From UBA1926 sp036732005 (GTDB lineage: Bacteria; Planctomycetota; Phycisphaerae; Phycisphaerales; UBA1924), in the NCBI GenBank assembly GCA_036732005.1, contig DAINDF010000001.1:186001-250000 (forward strand): 64,000 nt of DNA. The letters run 5' to 3'. A program made the position numbers and the translations under genes. The notes beneath the pieces are model-generated. The model saw only the letters and a program-made list of their open reading frames with translations. It made no database searches and was not told where the DNA came from. Numbering within the stretch: the first letter of the stretch is position 1; each line of letters starts with the position of its first letter. Positions 51,335 to 60,574 of the stretch are shown piece by piece.

Positions 51335-52372
51335 ATGGCGATCAAGATCGGCATCAACGGGTTCGGACGCATCGGCCGCCTCGTCTACCGCGCCGCGGCG
51401 CAGACCAAGGACATCGAGATCGTCGCGGTCAACGACCTCGTCCCCGCGGACAACCTCGCGTACCTGCTCAAGTACGACACCATGCACGGGCGCTTCCGCG
51501 TCGGCGGCGCCCCCGCCGAGGTCTCCGCGACCGAGAACTCCTTCACCGTCAACGGCTACACCACCAAGACCTTCGCCGAGAAGGACCCCGCCGCCCTCCC
51601 GTGGAAGGCGCTGGGCGTCGACTATGTCCTCGAGTCCACCGGCCTGTTCACCGAGGGCGAGAAGGCCGCCAAGCACATCGAGGCCGGCGCCAAGCGCGTC
51701 CTCATCTCCGCCCCGACCAAGACCCCCGAAACCGTCAAGACCCTCTGCTTCAAGGTCAACCACGACTCCTACAACGCCGCCACCGACAAGGTTGTCTCCA
51801 ACGCCTCCTGCACCACCAACTGCCTCGCCCCGATCACCAAGGTCATCGTCGACAACTTCGGCCTCGCCGAGGGCCTCATGACCACCGTTCACGCCGCCAC
51901 CGCGACCCAGCCCACCCAGGACGGCCCGTCCAAGAAGGACTGGCGCGGCGGCCGCAACGCCTACCAGAACATCATCCCCGCCAGCACCGGCGCCGCCAAG
52001 GCGGTCGCGCTGTGCATCCCCGCGGTCAAGGGCAAACTCACGGGCATGGCCTTCCGCGTCCCCACCGCCGATGTCTCCGCGGTGGACCTGACCTTCAAGA
52101 CCGAGAAGCCCACCAGCCTCGCCGAGATCAACGCCGCGATGAAGGCCGCCGCCGAGGGCCCGATGAAGGGCGTCCTCGCCTACACCGAAGAGGAGGTCGC
52201 CTCCAGCGACTTCATCGGCGACCCCCACAGCAGCATCTACGACGCCAAGGCCGGCATCGAGCTCAACAAGCACTTCTTCAAGATCGTCTCCTGGTACGAC
52301 AACGAGGCCGGCTACGCCCACCGCTGCGTCGACATGCTCCGCTTCTTCGCCGCCAAGGACGGCCTCGCCTGA
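51335..52372 (+). CDS. gapA: glyceraldehyde-3-phosphate dehydrogenase, type I
   Basis: The 345-residue enzyme has the NAD-binding start IKIGINGFGRIGRLVYR, the active-site SNASCTTNCLAP with catalytic C159, and WYDNEAGYAHR near the end. It converts glyceraldehyde 3-phosphate to 1,3-bisphosphoglycerate. GGAAAGGA precedes the ATG. Codon use is strongly C-ending, as expected for a highly expressed gene, and an intrinsic terminator follows. Confidence 0.97.
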   Translation: MAIKIGINGFGRIGRLVYRAAAQTKDIEIVAVNDLVPADNLAYLLKYDTMHGRFRVGGAPAEVSATENSFTVNGYTTKTFAEKDPAALPWKALGVDYVLESTGLFTEGEKAAKHIEAGAKRVLISAPTKTPETVKTLCFKVNHDSYNAATDKVVSNASCTTNCLAPITKVIVDNFGLAEGLMTTVHAATATQPTQDGPSKKDWRGGRNAYQNIIPASTGAAKAVALCIPAVKGKLTGMAFRVPTADVSAVDLTFKTEKPTSLAEINAAMKAAAEGPMKGVLAYTEEEVASSDFIGDPHSSIYDAKAGIELNKHFFKIVSWYDNEAGYAHRCVDMLRFFAAKDGLA

Positions 52373-52409
52373 CCGCCGGCCCCGTGCCCGCGTGATCGGA
52401 CCCCCCCCA

Positions 52410-52434
52410 CGCCCCGCCGTCCGCGGGGCGTTTT
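52410..52434 (+). terminator. rho-independent terminator after gapA
   Basis: CGCCCCGC (52410-52417) pairs with GCGGGGCG (52423-52430) around a 5-base loop, followed by TTTT. Confidence 0.88.
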
Positions 52435-52584
52435 CATGCGCGTCCGAGATTCCCCGTCCCCACCGGCGCCGCCGGCGCAGCCCGCCGCGCACCCGCCGAT
52501 TCAAGGGGACCCGGTCGCCCTGTCCAGTCGAATCGCCGACGAATCCGCCGCGGCCGACCGACTCACCGACCGCGGAGGATGCAC

Positions 52585-53088
52585 ATGTCAGGCTCGACCC
52601 TCAGCACGAACGCACCGAACACCACCGACCGTCAACTCGTCACCTTCCTCCTGGAGCGCGAGGAGTACGGCGTGCCGATCCTCAGCGTCCGGGAAATCAA
52701 CCGGATGATGGAGATCACCGCCGTCCCGCACTCGCCCCGCGATGTCCTGGGCGTGATCAACCTGCGGGGGAAGATCATCCCCGTCGTCGACCTCCGAAGG
52801 AGATTCGGCATGGGCGAGCCGACCGCCGCCGACCTCGATCAGCGGATCGTCGTGCTCGAACTCGAAACCCGCAGCGTCGGCTTCGTGGTCGACAGCGTGG
52901 GCGAGGTCCTCCGCGTCGGCGCCGACCGGCTCGACACGGCCCCCACCGTCGCCACCTCGGGCGGGGCCGACTTTGTGGACGGGATCGCCAAGCTCGAGGA
53001 CCGACTCGTCATCATCCTCGATCCGAACAAGCTGATCTCCGCGAAGGAACTCGCCAAGATCGACACCCCACCGGCGATGGCCGCCTGA
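52585..53088 (+). CDS. CheW-like chemotaxis coupling protein
   Basis: The ATG at 52585 lies six bases after GGAGG at 52574-52578; ATG 52579 is too close to it. The 167-residue protein is a single CheW domain: QLVTFLLEREEYGVPILSVREINR, VINLRGKIIPVVDLRRRFGM and GFVVDSVGEVL are its hallmark segments. CheW links receptors to the CheA kinase. No other chemotaxis gene lies nearby, so it may serve a chemosensory system encoded elsewhere. A terminator follows. Confidence 0.92.
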   Translation: MSGSTLSTNAPNTTDRQLVTFLLEREEYGVPILSVREINRMMEITAVPHSPRDVLGVINLRGKIIPVVDLRRRFGMGEPTAADLDQRIVVLELETRSVGFVVDSVGEVLRVGADRLDTAPTVATSGGADFVDGIAKLEDRLVIILDPNKLISAKELAKIDTPPAMAA

Positions 53089-53109
53089 CAGCCCACGCCG
53101 CGTTGGTCG

Positions 53110-53131
53110 CCCCGCCCGAAGGCGGGGTTTT
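53110..53131 (+). terminator. rho-independent terminator after the cheW-like gene
   Basis: CCCCGCC (53110-53116) pairs with GGCGGGG (53121-53127) around a CGAA loop, followed by TTTT. It separates this gene from the convergent phosphatase-family gene. Confidence 0.88.
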
Positions 53132-53138
53132 CGTGCGC

Positions 53139-54521
53139 TCACCCGGGTTCGTCCGAGAACAGGTGCTCGAGGATCCGGTCTCGGACTCCCTCCATTGGCA
53201 TCTCGCCCCCGCCGCCCCCGTGCCGGGTGATCATCACCGGGGCGTCGCCCGGCGTCGACGGCCGCCTCCCGTGCGAGCCGCGAACCAGCGACGGGTCCAG
53301 CGGGATCACATCCATCAGCGTGCGGAACCCCAGCCGCTTCTTTAACAGCCGCCACCCGATCGCCGCCTTCGGGCCCCGGATCGCGGGGTCGACGAACAAC
53401 TCGCACGGGTCGTACCCCGGCTTGCGATGGATCTCGACCGTGCGCGCAAAGTCGGGCGCCCGCGCGTCCTCGAGCCAGTACGGGTACGCGAACCAACGCC
53501 CCGCCTCCGCGACGAGCACAAGGTCGCCCGCCCGCTCGTGATCGATCGCGTGCGCACGCTTGCCGTCGTCATCGAGCACCGTCTCGACCCCCGGCGTGCG
53601 CTCGCACAACGCCCGCACCGCCGCCAGGTCGGATCCGTTGCGCACATAGACATGCGCCACCTGGTGGTCCGCCACCGCGAACGCCCGGCTCGCCCCGGGG
53701 TCGAGCATCTCCAGGCCGTCCTCCACCCGCACGCGCACCAGCCCCGCCTCACGCAGCGCCCGGTTGATCAGCACCGCCCCGGTCACGGGCTCGATGCCGT
53801 ACTCGGAGACGAGCATTGTGCGCACGCCGTCGGCGTCGAACCGGTCGATCAGCGATCCCACAACTCGATCGATCTCCGCGTCGGCCCGCCTCGATTCCTC
53901 GCTCCCGGGCCCGAATTTCTGGAGGGCGTAGTCGAGGTGCGGGAGGTACACGAGGTTGAGCGTCGGGCGGTGGCGCTCCCAGACCCTCGCCGCGGCGCGG
54001 GCGATCCACGCCGAGGACTCGATCGAGGCTCCGGGCCCCCAGAACTGAAAGAGGGGGAAGCGCCCGAGTTCGTCCTGGAGTTCGTCGCGCAACGCCGGCG
54101 GCTCGGCGGCGCAGTCGGGGATCTTCCGCCCGTCCGCCTTATAGATGGGCCGGGGCGTGACCGACCAGTCGGCCGACGAGTACATGTTGTACCACCAGAA
54201 CAGCTTCGCGCAGGTGGCCGATGGGTCGCGCCGACGGGCGGTTTCCCAGACTTTCTCCGCGCGCACGAGATGGTTGGACTGCTTCCAGAACCGGATCTCA
54301 GCGCTCTCCCGATCGTACCAGCCGTTCCCGACGATCCCGTGCGCGCGGACCGGGACGCCCGTGAGCATGGCGGCCTGACTCGTGGTCGTCAGCGCGGGCA
54401 GGGGGGGCGCAAGGCGGGTCAGCGAGGCGGATTCGAGAAATGCGCGCAACCGCGGCGTGTGCGCGCCGATCCGGCTTTCGGTGAGCCCCACGATATTGAG
54501 AACTGCGGTCGGGTGCGGCAT
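53139..54521 (-). CDS. alkaline phosphatase superfamily protein, EboF-like
   Basis: The 460-residue protein resembles the nucleotide pyrophosphatase/phosphodiesterase branch: an N-terminal VLNIVGLTESRIGAHTPRL, a nucleophile-loop-like TTTSQAAMLTGVPVRAHGIVGNGW (Thr as likely nucleophile), and HLDYALQKFGPGS and DHQVAHVY as probable metal sites. It follows a UbiA-type gene by one base. That pairing recalls the ebo cluster, which includes a UbiA-family protein and a phosphatase-family protein and is linked to transport of metabolites to the periplasm. The substrate is unknown. Confidence 0.8.
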   Translation of the reverse strand: MPHPTAVLNIVGLTESRIGAHTPRLRAFLESASLTRLAPPLPALTTTSQAAMLTGVPVRAHGIVGNGWYDRESAEIRFWKQSNHLVRAEKVWETARRRDPSATCAKLFWWYNMYSSADWSVTPRPIYKADGRKIPDCAAEPPALRDELQDELGRFPLFQFWGPGASIESSAWIARAAARVWERHRPTLNLVYLPHLDYALQKFGPGSEESRRADAEIDRVVGSLIDRFDADGVRTMLVSEYGIEPVTGAVLINRALREAGLVRVRVEDGLEMLDPGASRAFAVADHQVAHVYVRNGSDLAAVRALCERTPGVETVLDDDGKRAHAIDHERAGDLVLVAEAGRWFAYPYWLEDARAPDFARTVEIHRKPGYDPCELFVDPAIRGPKAAIGWRLLKKRLGFRTLMDVIPLDPSLVRGSHGRRPSTPGDAPVMITRHGGGGGEMPMEGVRDRILEHLFSDEPG

Positions 54522-54522
54522 C

Positions 54523-55368
54523 TCAGGTCCCCGGGATACGGCGTTGGGCGATCACGGTCAGCCCCCAGCAGGCCACCGCGATCGGCATGAGTTCCGGGCG
54601 GCCGAGCAATGCAAGAAGGAACGAGTCCCCGAGGCAGAACCCGGCGATCCAGCCCTGCACGGCGGCGGGGATGTTGCCCGACCTCGCCCGGTGCGCCGCC
54701 AAGGCGCTCCACGCGAGCAACCCCCCGGCGGCGACGGCTGTCCAGACCGGGTCGCCCACGCCGAGGGCGAACAGCGGGATCAAGTAGGGCGCGCTGACGA
54801 GCCAGGCGAGGGCACGCGAGACGCTTGCCCCCCGGATGTCCTCGCGTCGCGCCGCGGCGGTGACCAGGAGCGTCGCCCCTGCGATCGCCGCGGAGGCGGG
54901 CCACACCCCGGCCGACGAAGCCCCGGTCGAGATCGCCGCGGCCAGCGGGTACACCAGGGCGCGGCACGCCGCCATGAGCAGCACGGCCCAAGCCGTGCGC
55001 TTGTGGAACGCGTTGTAGGCGACAATCGCGGCGACAAGCATCGACGCCCAGATCGCCGGCGCCACGCCGGCCCGGGCGCAGAGCCCCCAACCCGCTGAGA
55101 GGCACAACGCGGCTGCGACCGCGACCGCCCGCCGCGAGACCAGCCCCTGCACGATCGGCCGCGATGGTTTGTGCTCGCGGTCCCACCCCGCGTCGGCGGC
55201 GTCGTTCAGGAACATGCCGCCCGCGTACAGCAGCGACAGCGCTGCCAGCGGTGTGGCGAACTGTGCCGGCTCGCCCCCCGAAGTGGCGATCGCCACTCCC
55301 ACGAGGGTGTTGGACCAGATGGTCGGCAGATTTCCGGCCCGCGCGGAGCGGAGGAGCGCCACGAGCAT
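54523..55368 (-). CDS. UbiA-family prenyltransferase, EboC-like
   Basis: The 281-residue membrane protein has about eight helices and the UbiA aspartate motif NDAADAGWDREHKPSRPI near 55-72, which binds the Mg-diphosphate of a prenyl donor; the second motif near 170 (RREDIRG) is also present. It attaches prenyl chains to an unknown acceptor. Its stop is one base from the next gene start, so the two act together. Confidence 0.85.
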   Translation of the reverse strand: MLVALLRSARAGNLPTIWSNTLVGVAIATSGGEPAQFATPLAALSLLYAGGMFLNDAADAGWDREHKPSRPIVQGLVSRRAVAVAAALCLSAGWGLCARAGVAPAIWASMLVAAIVAYNAFHKRTAWAVLLMAACRALVYPLAAAISTGASSAGVWPASAAIAGATLLVTAAARREDIRGASVSRALAWLVSAPYLIPLFALGVGDPVWTAVAAGGLLAWSALAAHRARSGNIPAAVQGWIAGFCLGDSFLLALLGRPELMPIAVACWGLTVIAQRRIPGT

Positions 55369-55520
55369 GGGGGGACAGTACCCGGGCCGGGCCCGGCGGG
55401 TGGGTCTGTTCCGGTTGCGCCGGCTGGGGGACGGCCCAAGCCCAACCCGCGATGGTCAGTCCCGCGGCTTTGGCCGATATCGCTCCCGTATCGGTCCCCC
55501 CGGGACGGAGCGATCGCGCC

Positions 55521-57257
55521 ATGAAGAAGACGGAGAATCCACACGGAAAAGCCCCGGTCGCCACCTGGCGGGACTGGATGCTCCCCGCCGGGGCCGCGGT
55601 CGCGTCGGTGGTGCTGTTCGCGGTCGGCGGGGCGTGGATCGCCTCCGATCAGGCCGCGGCCCGAGGCCGAGAACTCGAGCGGGCGCGTCTCGAGAGTGTC
55701 GGGGCGGCGATCGCGACCGCGGCGGAATCGGCCGGCTTCTCGAGCACAGACCTGGACACACTGCTCAACACGCTCTCAAGATCGGCGGGGGTCGAACACA
55801 TCGATCACCTCGGACCGGGGGAGAACGCGCCGCGAGCGGCGGCGGGGCAGGTCAAGGCTGTGGTCACGCTCCCGGGGACGATGGGCTCGCTCTCGCTGGT
55901 CAACGGGGTGGAGGCGCCGTCGTCGCTCTCGGGTCTGTGGACCGTCGCGTTGCTCGGGGCGGTGCTGAGCCTGGGCGTCGCGGGCGTCGCGGCGCAGGCC
56001 GCGCGGCGGACCTCCGGGCTTCGGCGTGTCGGCTCGGCGCTGCGAGCGATGGCGGAAGGGGAGAGCGACCCGGCGGCGCTGCGCGTCGCGGAGCGCTTCG
56101 GGCCGGACGCCGCGGCCTGGAACAGACTCCTGGAGGTCCGCGGGTCGGCGGAGGGCTCGGTCTCGACCACGCCGGGGGACCGCCGCGACTCGGTGAACCA
56201 GGCCGGCGTACTGCCCATCAGCGCCCTCGACGCGATGCCGGTCGGGCTGATGGCCTTCGACGAGCATCAGCGGCTGATCTTCTGCAACGGGGCGGCGGCG
56301 GCGGCGCTGGGGCTGACGCGGTCCTCCGCGATCGGGAGCCATTTGACCCCGACCCCCGGCGTAGAACCGCTGATCGAGACGCTCGGGCAGGTCGCCTCCG
56401 GCGCCGCGACGCGTGCGACGATCGAGCTGTCGCGGGGCGAGGAATCGCGGCGGGATGTCCTGCGGGCGACGGTCCGCTCGCTGCGCCGAGGGGACGACGC
56501 GACGATCATGGTGATGCTCGAGGACATCACGCAGCAGCGCCTCGCCGACGAGGCACGCAACGGCTTCGTCGCCCAGGCGACGCACGAACTCCGGGCCCCG
56601 CTGACGAACATCCGCCTGCTCGTTGAGGAAGCGATCGAGGTCGGCGTCGACGACGCCCAGAGCGTTGCCCGCTCGCTCAACATCGTGAACCAGGAGGCAC
56701 GCCGGCTCGAACGCGTGGTCTCCGACATGCTGAGCGTCTCGGAGATCGAGGCGGCGACGATGTCGCTGACGCTGAACGATGTTCCTCTATCGAAGATGCT
56801 CCGCGATCTCGAACTGGACTACGCGGCGCAGGCGCAGGAGAAGTCCGTCTCGCTTCGCTTCGCGCTGCCCGCCAAGCTGGAGCCGATCACCGCCGACCGC
56901 GAGAAACTCGCCTTGCTGCTGCACAATGTCGTGGGGAATGCGGTGAAGTACACCCCCGAGGGCGGGGCGGTCGCGGTCGCGTGCGAACAGAGCGCGGGAG
57001 TGCTGACCGTCCGCGTAACCGACAACGGCCCCGGGATCGCGCCGGCGGACCACGAGAAGATCTTCCAGAAGTTCTACCGGACCGACCAGGCCAGGACCTC
57101 CTCAACCAAGGGCACGGGTCTCGGGCTCGCGCTGGCGAGGGAGATCGCGCGGCTGCACGGCGGGGACATCACGGTTGAGTCTGACCTCGGGCGCGGTTCG
57201 ACCTTTATCGTGAGGGTTCCCGACGCCGCGCGGGGCGCCCTGAGCATCGCGGCGTGA
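55521..57257 (+). CDS. membrane sensor histidine kinase with PAS domain
   Basis: The 578-residue protein has two membrane helices (about 20-42 and 137-158) around a small outer domain, a HAMP-like linker, a PAS domain (about 230-340, with AMPVGLMAFDEHQRLIFCNG), a dimerisation domain with H355 in ATHELRAPLTN, and an ATPase domain with NVVGNAVKYTP, DNGPGIAP and GTGLGLAL. All kinase boxes are intact. No response regulator gene is adjacent; the next genes are a STAS protein and the secretion ATPase, so the kinase may tune the secretion/pilus machine. Confidence 0.93.
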   Translation: MKKTENPHGKAPVATWRDWMLPAGAAVASVVLFAVGGAWIASDQAAARGRELERARLESVGAAIATAAESAGFSSTDLDTLLNTLSRSAGVEHIDHLGPGENAPRAAAGQVKAVVTLPGTMGSLSLVNGVEAPSSLSGLWTVALLGAVLSLGVAGVAAQAARRTSGLRRVGSALRAMAEGESDPAALRVAERFGPDAAAWNRLLEVRGSAEGSVSTTPGDRRDSVNQAGVLPISALDAMPVGLMAFDEHQRLIFCNGAAAAALGLTRSSAIGSHLTPTPGVEPLIETLGQVASGAATRATIELSRGEESRRDVLRATVRSLRRGDDATIMVMLEDITQQRLADEARNGFVAQATHELRAPLTNIRLLVEEAIEVGVDDAQSVARSLNIVNQEARRLERVVSDMLSVSEIEAATMSLTLNDVPLSKMLRDLELDYAAQAQEKSVSLRFALPAKLEPITADREKLALLLHNVVGNAVKYTPEGGAVAVACEQSAGVLTVRVTDNGPGIAPADHEKIFQKFYRTDQARTSSTKGTGLGLALAREIARLHGGDITVESDLGRGSTFIVRVPDAARGALSIAA

Positions 57258-57267
57258 GGAGGCGGTC

Positions 57268-57603
57268 GTGCAGTTCACCGAGCAGCGACACGGCGCAATC
57301 ACGGTGCTCAAGCCGGGCGGGCCGCTCGCGGGCGACGACGCGCTCCAGTTCCGCACGCGTCTGACCGACGCCATCTCGGCGACCATGGGTCGGCTGGTGG
57401 TGGACGCGGGCGAGATCGCCTTCGTCGACAGCGCGGGCCTGGAGGCGATGGTCGACATCTCCGAGGCGCTCGGCGAGACGGGCCGGGTGCTCAAGCTCTG
57501 CGCCGTGAACGAGACGCTCCGCGAGGTGTTCGACCTGACCCAATCCGCCGGCTGGTTCGAGTGCTACGACGACATCAACGCCGCGGTGAGGAGCTTCCTG
57601 TGA
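57268..57603 (+). CDS. STAS-domain anti-anti-sigma-like protein
   Basis: The 111-residue protein begins at a GTG with GAGGAGG upstream and is a single STAS domain: ITVLKPGGPLAGDDAL and the phospho-site segment FVDSAGLEAM with S55 as the likely phosphorylated serine. Such proteins switch partners by Ser phosphorylation. It overlaps the next gene by GTGA. No serine kinase (SpoIIAB/RsbW type) is encoded nearby. Confidence 0.88.
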   Translation: MQFTEQRHGAITVLKPGGPLAGDDALQFRTRLTDAISATMGRLVVDAGEIAFVDSAGLEAMVDISEALGETGRVLKLCAVNETLREVFDLTQSAGWFECYDDINAAVRSFL

Positions 57604-59345
57604 GCAAGGAGGGTCGCGTCAGGATCGGCGACGCCCTGGTCGCGTCCGGCGCCGTGACGGCCGAGCAGCTGCGCCGCGCCCTCGCCGAGCAGCGCTCCAC
57701 CGGGCGGCGGGTGGGCGAGTTGCTCGTCGAGCAGGGGATCGTCACCCCCGCGGCCCTGGTGCAGGCGCTGGCGAATGTGCAGGGCGTGCCCGGGTGCCGC
57801 CTGCGTCACGGGCTGATCGACCCCGGGCTGATCAAACTGGTCGGGCAGGACGAGTGCGAGCGCCTGCGCTGCATCCCGATGTTCCGGCTCCGCGACACGC
57901 TCACCGTCGCGATGGCCGAGCCCAGGAGCCTGCCCGCGATCGACCGGCTCGCGGCGTTGACGAAGCTGCGGATCCGCCCGGTGCTCTCGCTCGAGTCGGA
58001 CATCCTGGAGTTCGTGAAGAAATACTCGGGCGAGAATGTCGATGTCGACGCCTTCCTGACCTCGCTCAGCGAGTCGGATGTCGAGGTCGTCGAGCGCGAG
58101 GCCGTCGACGAGCACGGGGCCACCGACCTGGAGACGATGGTCGACGGCAGCCCGATCGTCAACCTGGTCAATGTCGCGCTGCTGACGGCGGTCCGGGACG
58201 GGGCGAGCGACATCCACATCGAACCCAGCCAGCGCGGCACGCGCATCCGGTACCGGATCGACGGCATGCTCCGCGACCTGATGCGCCCGCCGCCGGGCAT
58301 GCACGCCGCGATCGTGAGCCGGGTGAAGGTGATCGGCAAGATGGACATCGCCGAGAAGCGCCTGCCCCAGGAGGGGCGGGTGCGGATCGTCGCGGAGGGT
58401 CGCGAGATCGATCTACGCGTCAGCAGCATGCCCACGCTGCTGGGAGAGAAGCTCGTCGTCCGCGTGCTCGACAAATCGAACCTCCAGGTCGAGCTCAAGC
58501 AACTCGGGCTCCGGCCCGAGCCGTTCCTCAGGTTCACGCGGATGCTGCACCAGCCGCACGGCCTCGTGCTCGTGACGGGGCCGACCGGGTCCGGCAAGAC
58601 CACGACGCTCTACTCGGCGCTCGACCTTCTGCGCAGCGCCGAGACGAACATCCTGACGGTGGAGGACCCGGTCGAGTACCAGCTCGACCTGATCAACCAG
58701 ATCCAGGTGAACGAGCAGATCGGGCTCTCGTTCGCCCGGGCGTTGCGGTCCATCCTGCGGCAGGACCCGGACATCATCATGGTCGGCGAGATCCGGGACG
58801 AGCAGACCGCCCGCGTCGCCGTGCAGGCCGCGCTCACCGGGCACCTCGTCCTCGCGACGCTGCACACGAACGACGCGCCCTCGACCGTGGCCCGTCTTCG
58901 GGACATGTCCATCGAGGCGTACCTCATCGCGAGCGCGCTCAACGGCGTGATCGCCCAGCGGCTGGCCCGAACGAACTGCTCCGGCTGCGTGACTTCCTAC
59001 TACCCGCCCGAGAACATGCTGATCGACGCGGGCCTCGACCCCTCGGTCTCCCGGTCGTTCCGGCACGGGGGCGGCTGCCAGCGCTGCCACAATTCCGGGT
59101 TCAAGGGCCGAACGGGCATCTACGAGGTCATGGAGGTCACGCCCGCGATCAAGCGCGCCGTCGCCGCGGACGCGGGCACCGCGACCGTCCGCGAACTGCA
59201 CTACAAAGGCGGGGGCAAGTCGCTCCGGGAAGAGGGCGTGCTGGTCGCGGTCGAGGGCAGGACGAGCCTCGAGGAGGTCCTCCGGGTCACCCGGGGCGAC
59301 GACGAGGCGATCGACGAGCAGCCCGGGCGGAAGGAGGCGGCATGA
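57600..59345 (+). CDS. GspE/PilB-type secretion or pilus-extension ATPase
   Basis: The GTG at 57600 overlaps the STAS stop. The 581-residue protein has the N-terminal GspE-type domain (about 1-150, VRIGDALVASGAVTAEQL), a linker, and the motor domain with Walker A GPTGSGKTTT near 342, Asp box VEDPVEYQL, Walker B IIMVGEIRDEQTA and His box LVLATLHTNDAP. A zinc finger of CSGC and CQRC pairs follows. It powers pseudopilin or pilin assembly with the downstream GspF protein. Confidence 0.95.
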   Translation: MSKEGRVRIGDALVASGAVTAEQLRRALAEQRSTGRRVGELLVEQGIVTPAALVQALANVQGVPGCRLRHGLIDPGLIKLVGQDECERLRCIPMFRLRDTLTVAMAEPRSLPAIDRLAALTKLRIRPVLSLESDILEFVKKYSGENVDVDAFLTSLSESDVEVVEREAVDEHGATDLETMVDGSPIVNLVNVALLTAVRDGASDIHIEPSQRGTRIRYRIDGMLRDLMRPPPGMHAAIVSRVKVIGKMDIAEKRLPQEGRVRIVAEGREIDLRVSSMPTLLGEKLVVRVLDKSNLQVELKQLGLRPEPFLRFTRMLHQPHGLVLVTGPTGSGKTTTLYSALDLLRSAETNILTVEDPVEYQLDLINQIQVNEQIGLSFARALRSILRQDPDIIMVGEIRDEQTARVAVQAALTGHLVLATLHTNDAPSTVARLRDMSIEAYLIASALNGVIAQRLARTNCSGCVTSYYPPENMLIDAGLDPSVSRSFRHGGGCQRCHNSGFKGRTGIYEVMEVTPAIKRAVAADAGTATVRELHYKGGGKSLREEGVLVAVEGRTSLEEVLRVTRGDDEAIDEQPGRKEAA

Positions 59346-60574
59346 ACTTCCGCTACACCGGGTTCGATCGGAACGGCAAGCCCGCGCAGGGGCTCATCGA
59401 GTCGGCCGGGGCCGACGAGGCGCGGGAGAAACTCGCGCGACAGGGGCTGTTCATCACGACGATCAGCAAGGCCGCCGGGGCAACCGCCGAGGACGCCGAG
59501 CGCGGGCCGCGGCACAAGCCGTGGGTCGCGCACAAGCGGCTGGGCCAGCTCGCGGAGTTCTCGCGGCAGATGTCGGTGCTCGTCGCCACGGGCACGCCCC
59601 TGGTGCAGTCGCTGTCGGCGGTCGAGCGGCAGGCGTCGGACCCGGGGTGGTCCCGGGTGGTGCGCGATCTGCGAGAGCGGGTCGAGCAGGGCGCGTCGCT
59701 CGCCGAGGCGATGCACGACAACCCCCGCGAGTTCGACGCGGTGACCCGCAGCCTCATCGCCGCGGGCGAGAACGCGGGCAACATGCCCGAGATGCTCAAA
59801 CGCCTGAGCGGGATCACCCGGCAGCGGCAGAAGACCATCTCGACGGTCCTTGGCGCGATGGTCTATCCGGTTCTCCTGATCGGGGTCTCGCTGATCGTCA
59901 TCACCGTGATGCTGCTCTTCGTCGTGCCGAGGTTCGCCGGCATGTTCGCCTCGCTGGACACGCCGCTGCCCGCGACGACCAAGTTCCTGCTCAATGTCGG
60001 GGACCTGCTCCGCAACTGGTGGTTCATCGTCTTCCCGGCCGCGTTCGGCGCCGCCGGCAGTCTGTTCCTGATCCCCGCGACGGCACGCGGGAGGCGCTTC
60101 CTCGACACCGCCTCGCTCCGGCTGCCCGTGATCGGGCGGCTGACGCGCAGCCTCGCGGTGGCCCGCATCGCACGCCTCATGGGCGTGCTGCTCGCCTCCC
60201 ATGTCAAGATGCTCGAAGCGATCGAATTGACCCGGCAAGCCGCGGGCAACTCCCACTACCGCGCCCTGCTCGCACGAGCCACCGAGCATGTCGTCGCCGG
60301 CGAGTCGCTCGCATCCGCGTTCGCCGGGTCGTGGCTGGTCTCGCCCGGGTTCTGCGAGACCGTGAGGAACGGCGAGGAGACCGGTCGGCTCGGCGAGGCC
60401 CTGAGCGGCATGGCCGAGTTCATGGACGAGGACAACGAGACCGCGGTCAAGTCCGCCACATCCCTCATCGAGCCGGCGATCCTGATCGTGCTGGGCGGCG
60501 TGGTCGGGTTCGTCGCGCTGAGCCTCTTCCTGCCGCTGTTCGACCTGACCGCGGCCGCGGGAGGGCCCAAATGA
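59342..60574 (+). CDS. GspF/PilC-type inner-membrane platform protein
   Basis: The 410-residue protein has two tandem GspF domains (about 70-190 and 270-395), each ending in membrane helices near 168-195, 225-245 and 375-398, with conserved GTPLVQSLSAVERQ and LLASHVKMLEAIELT segments. It couples the ATPase to pilin movement. Its ATG overlaps the ATPase stop and its own stop overlaps the next ATG. Confidence 0.94.
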   Translation: MNFRYTGFDRNGKPAQGLIESAGADEAREKLARQGLFITTISKAAGATAEDAERGPRHKPWVAHKRLGQLAEFSRQMSVLVATGTPLVQSLSAVERQASDPGWSRVVRDLRERVEQGASLAEAMHDNPREFDAVTRSLIAAGENAGNMPEMLKRLSGITRQRQKTISTVLGAMVYPVLLIGVSLIVITVMLLFVVPRFAGMFASLDTPLPATTKFLLNVGDLLRNWWFIVFPAAFGAAGSLFLIPATARGRRFLDTASLRLPVIGRLTRSLAVARIARLMGVLLASHVKMLEAIELTRQAAGNSHYRALLARATEHVVAGESLASAFAGSWLVSPGFCETVRNGEETGRLGEALSGMAEFMDEDNETAVKSATSLIEPAILIVLGGVVGFVALSLFLPLFDLTAAAGGPK

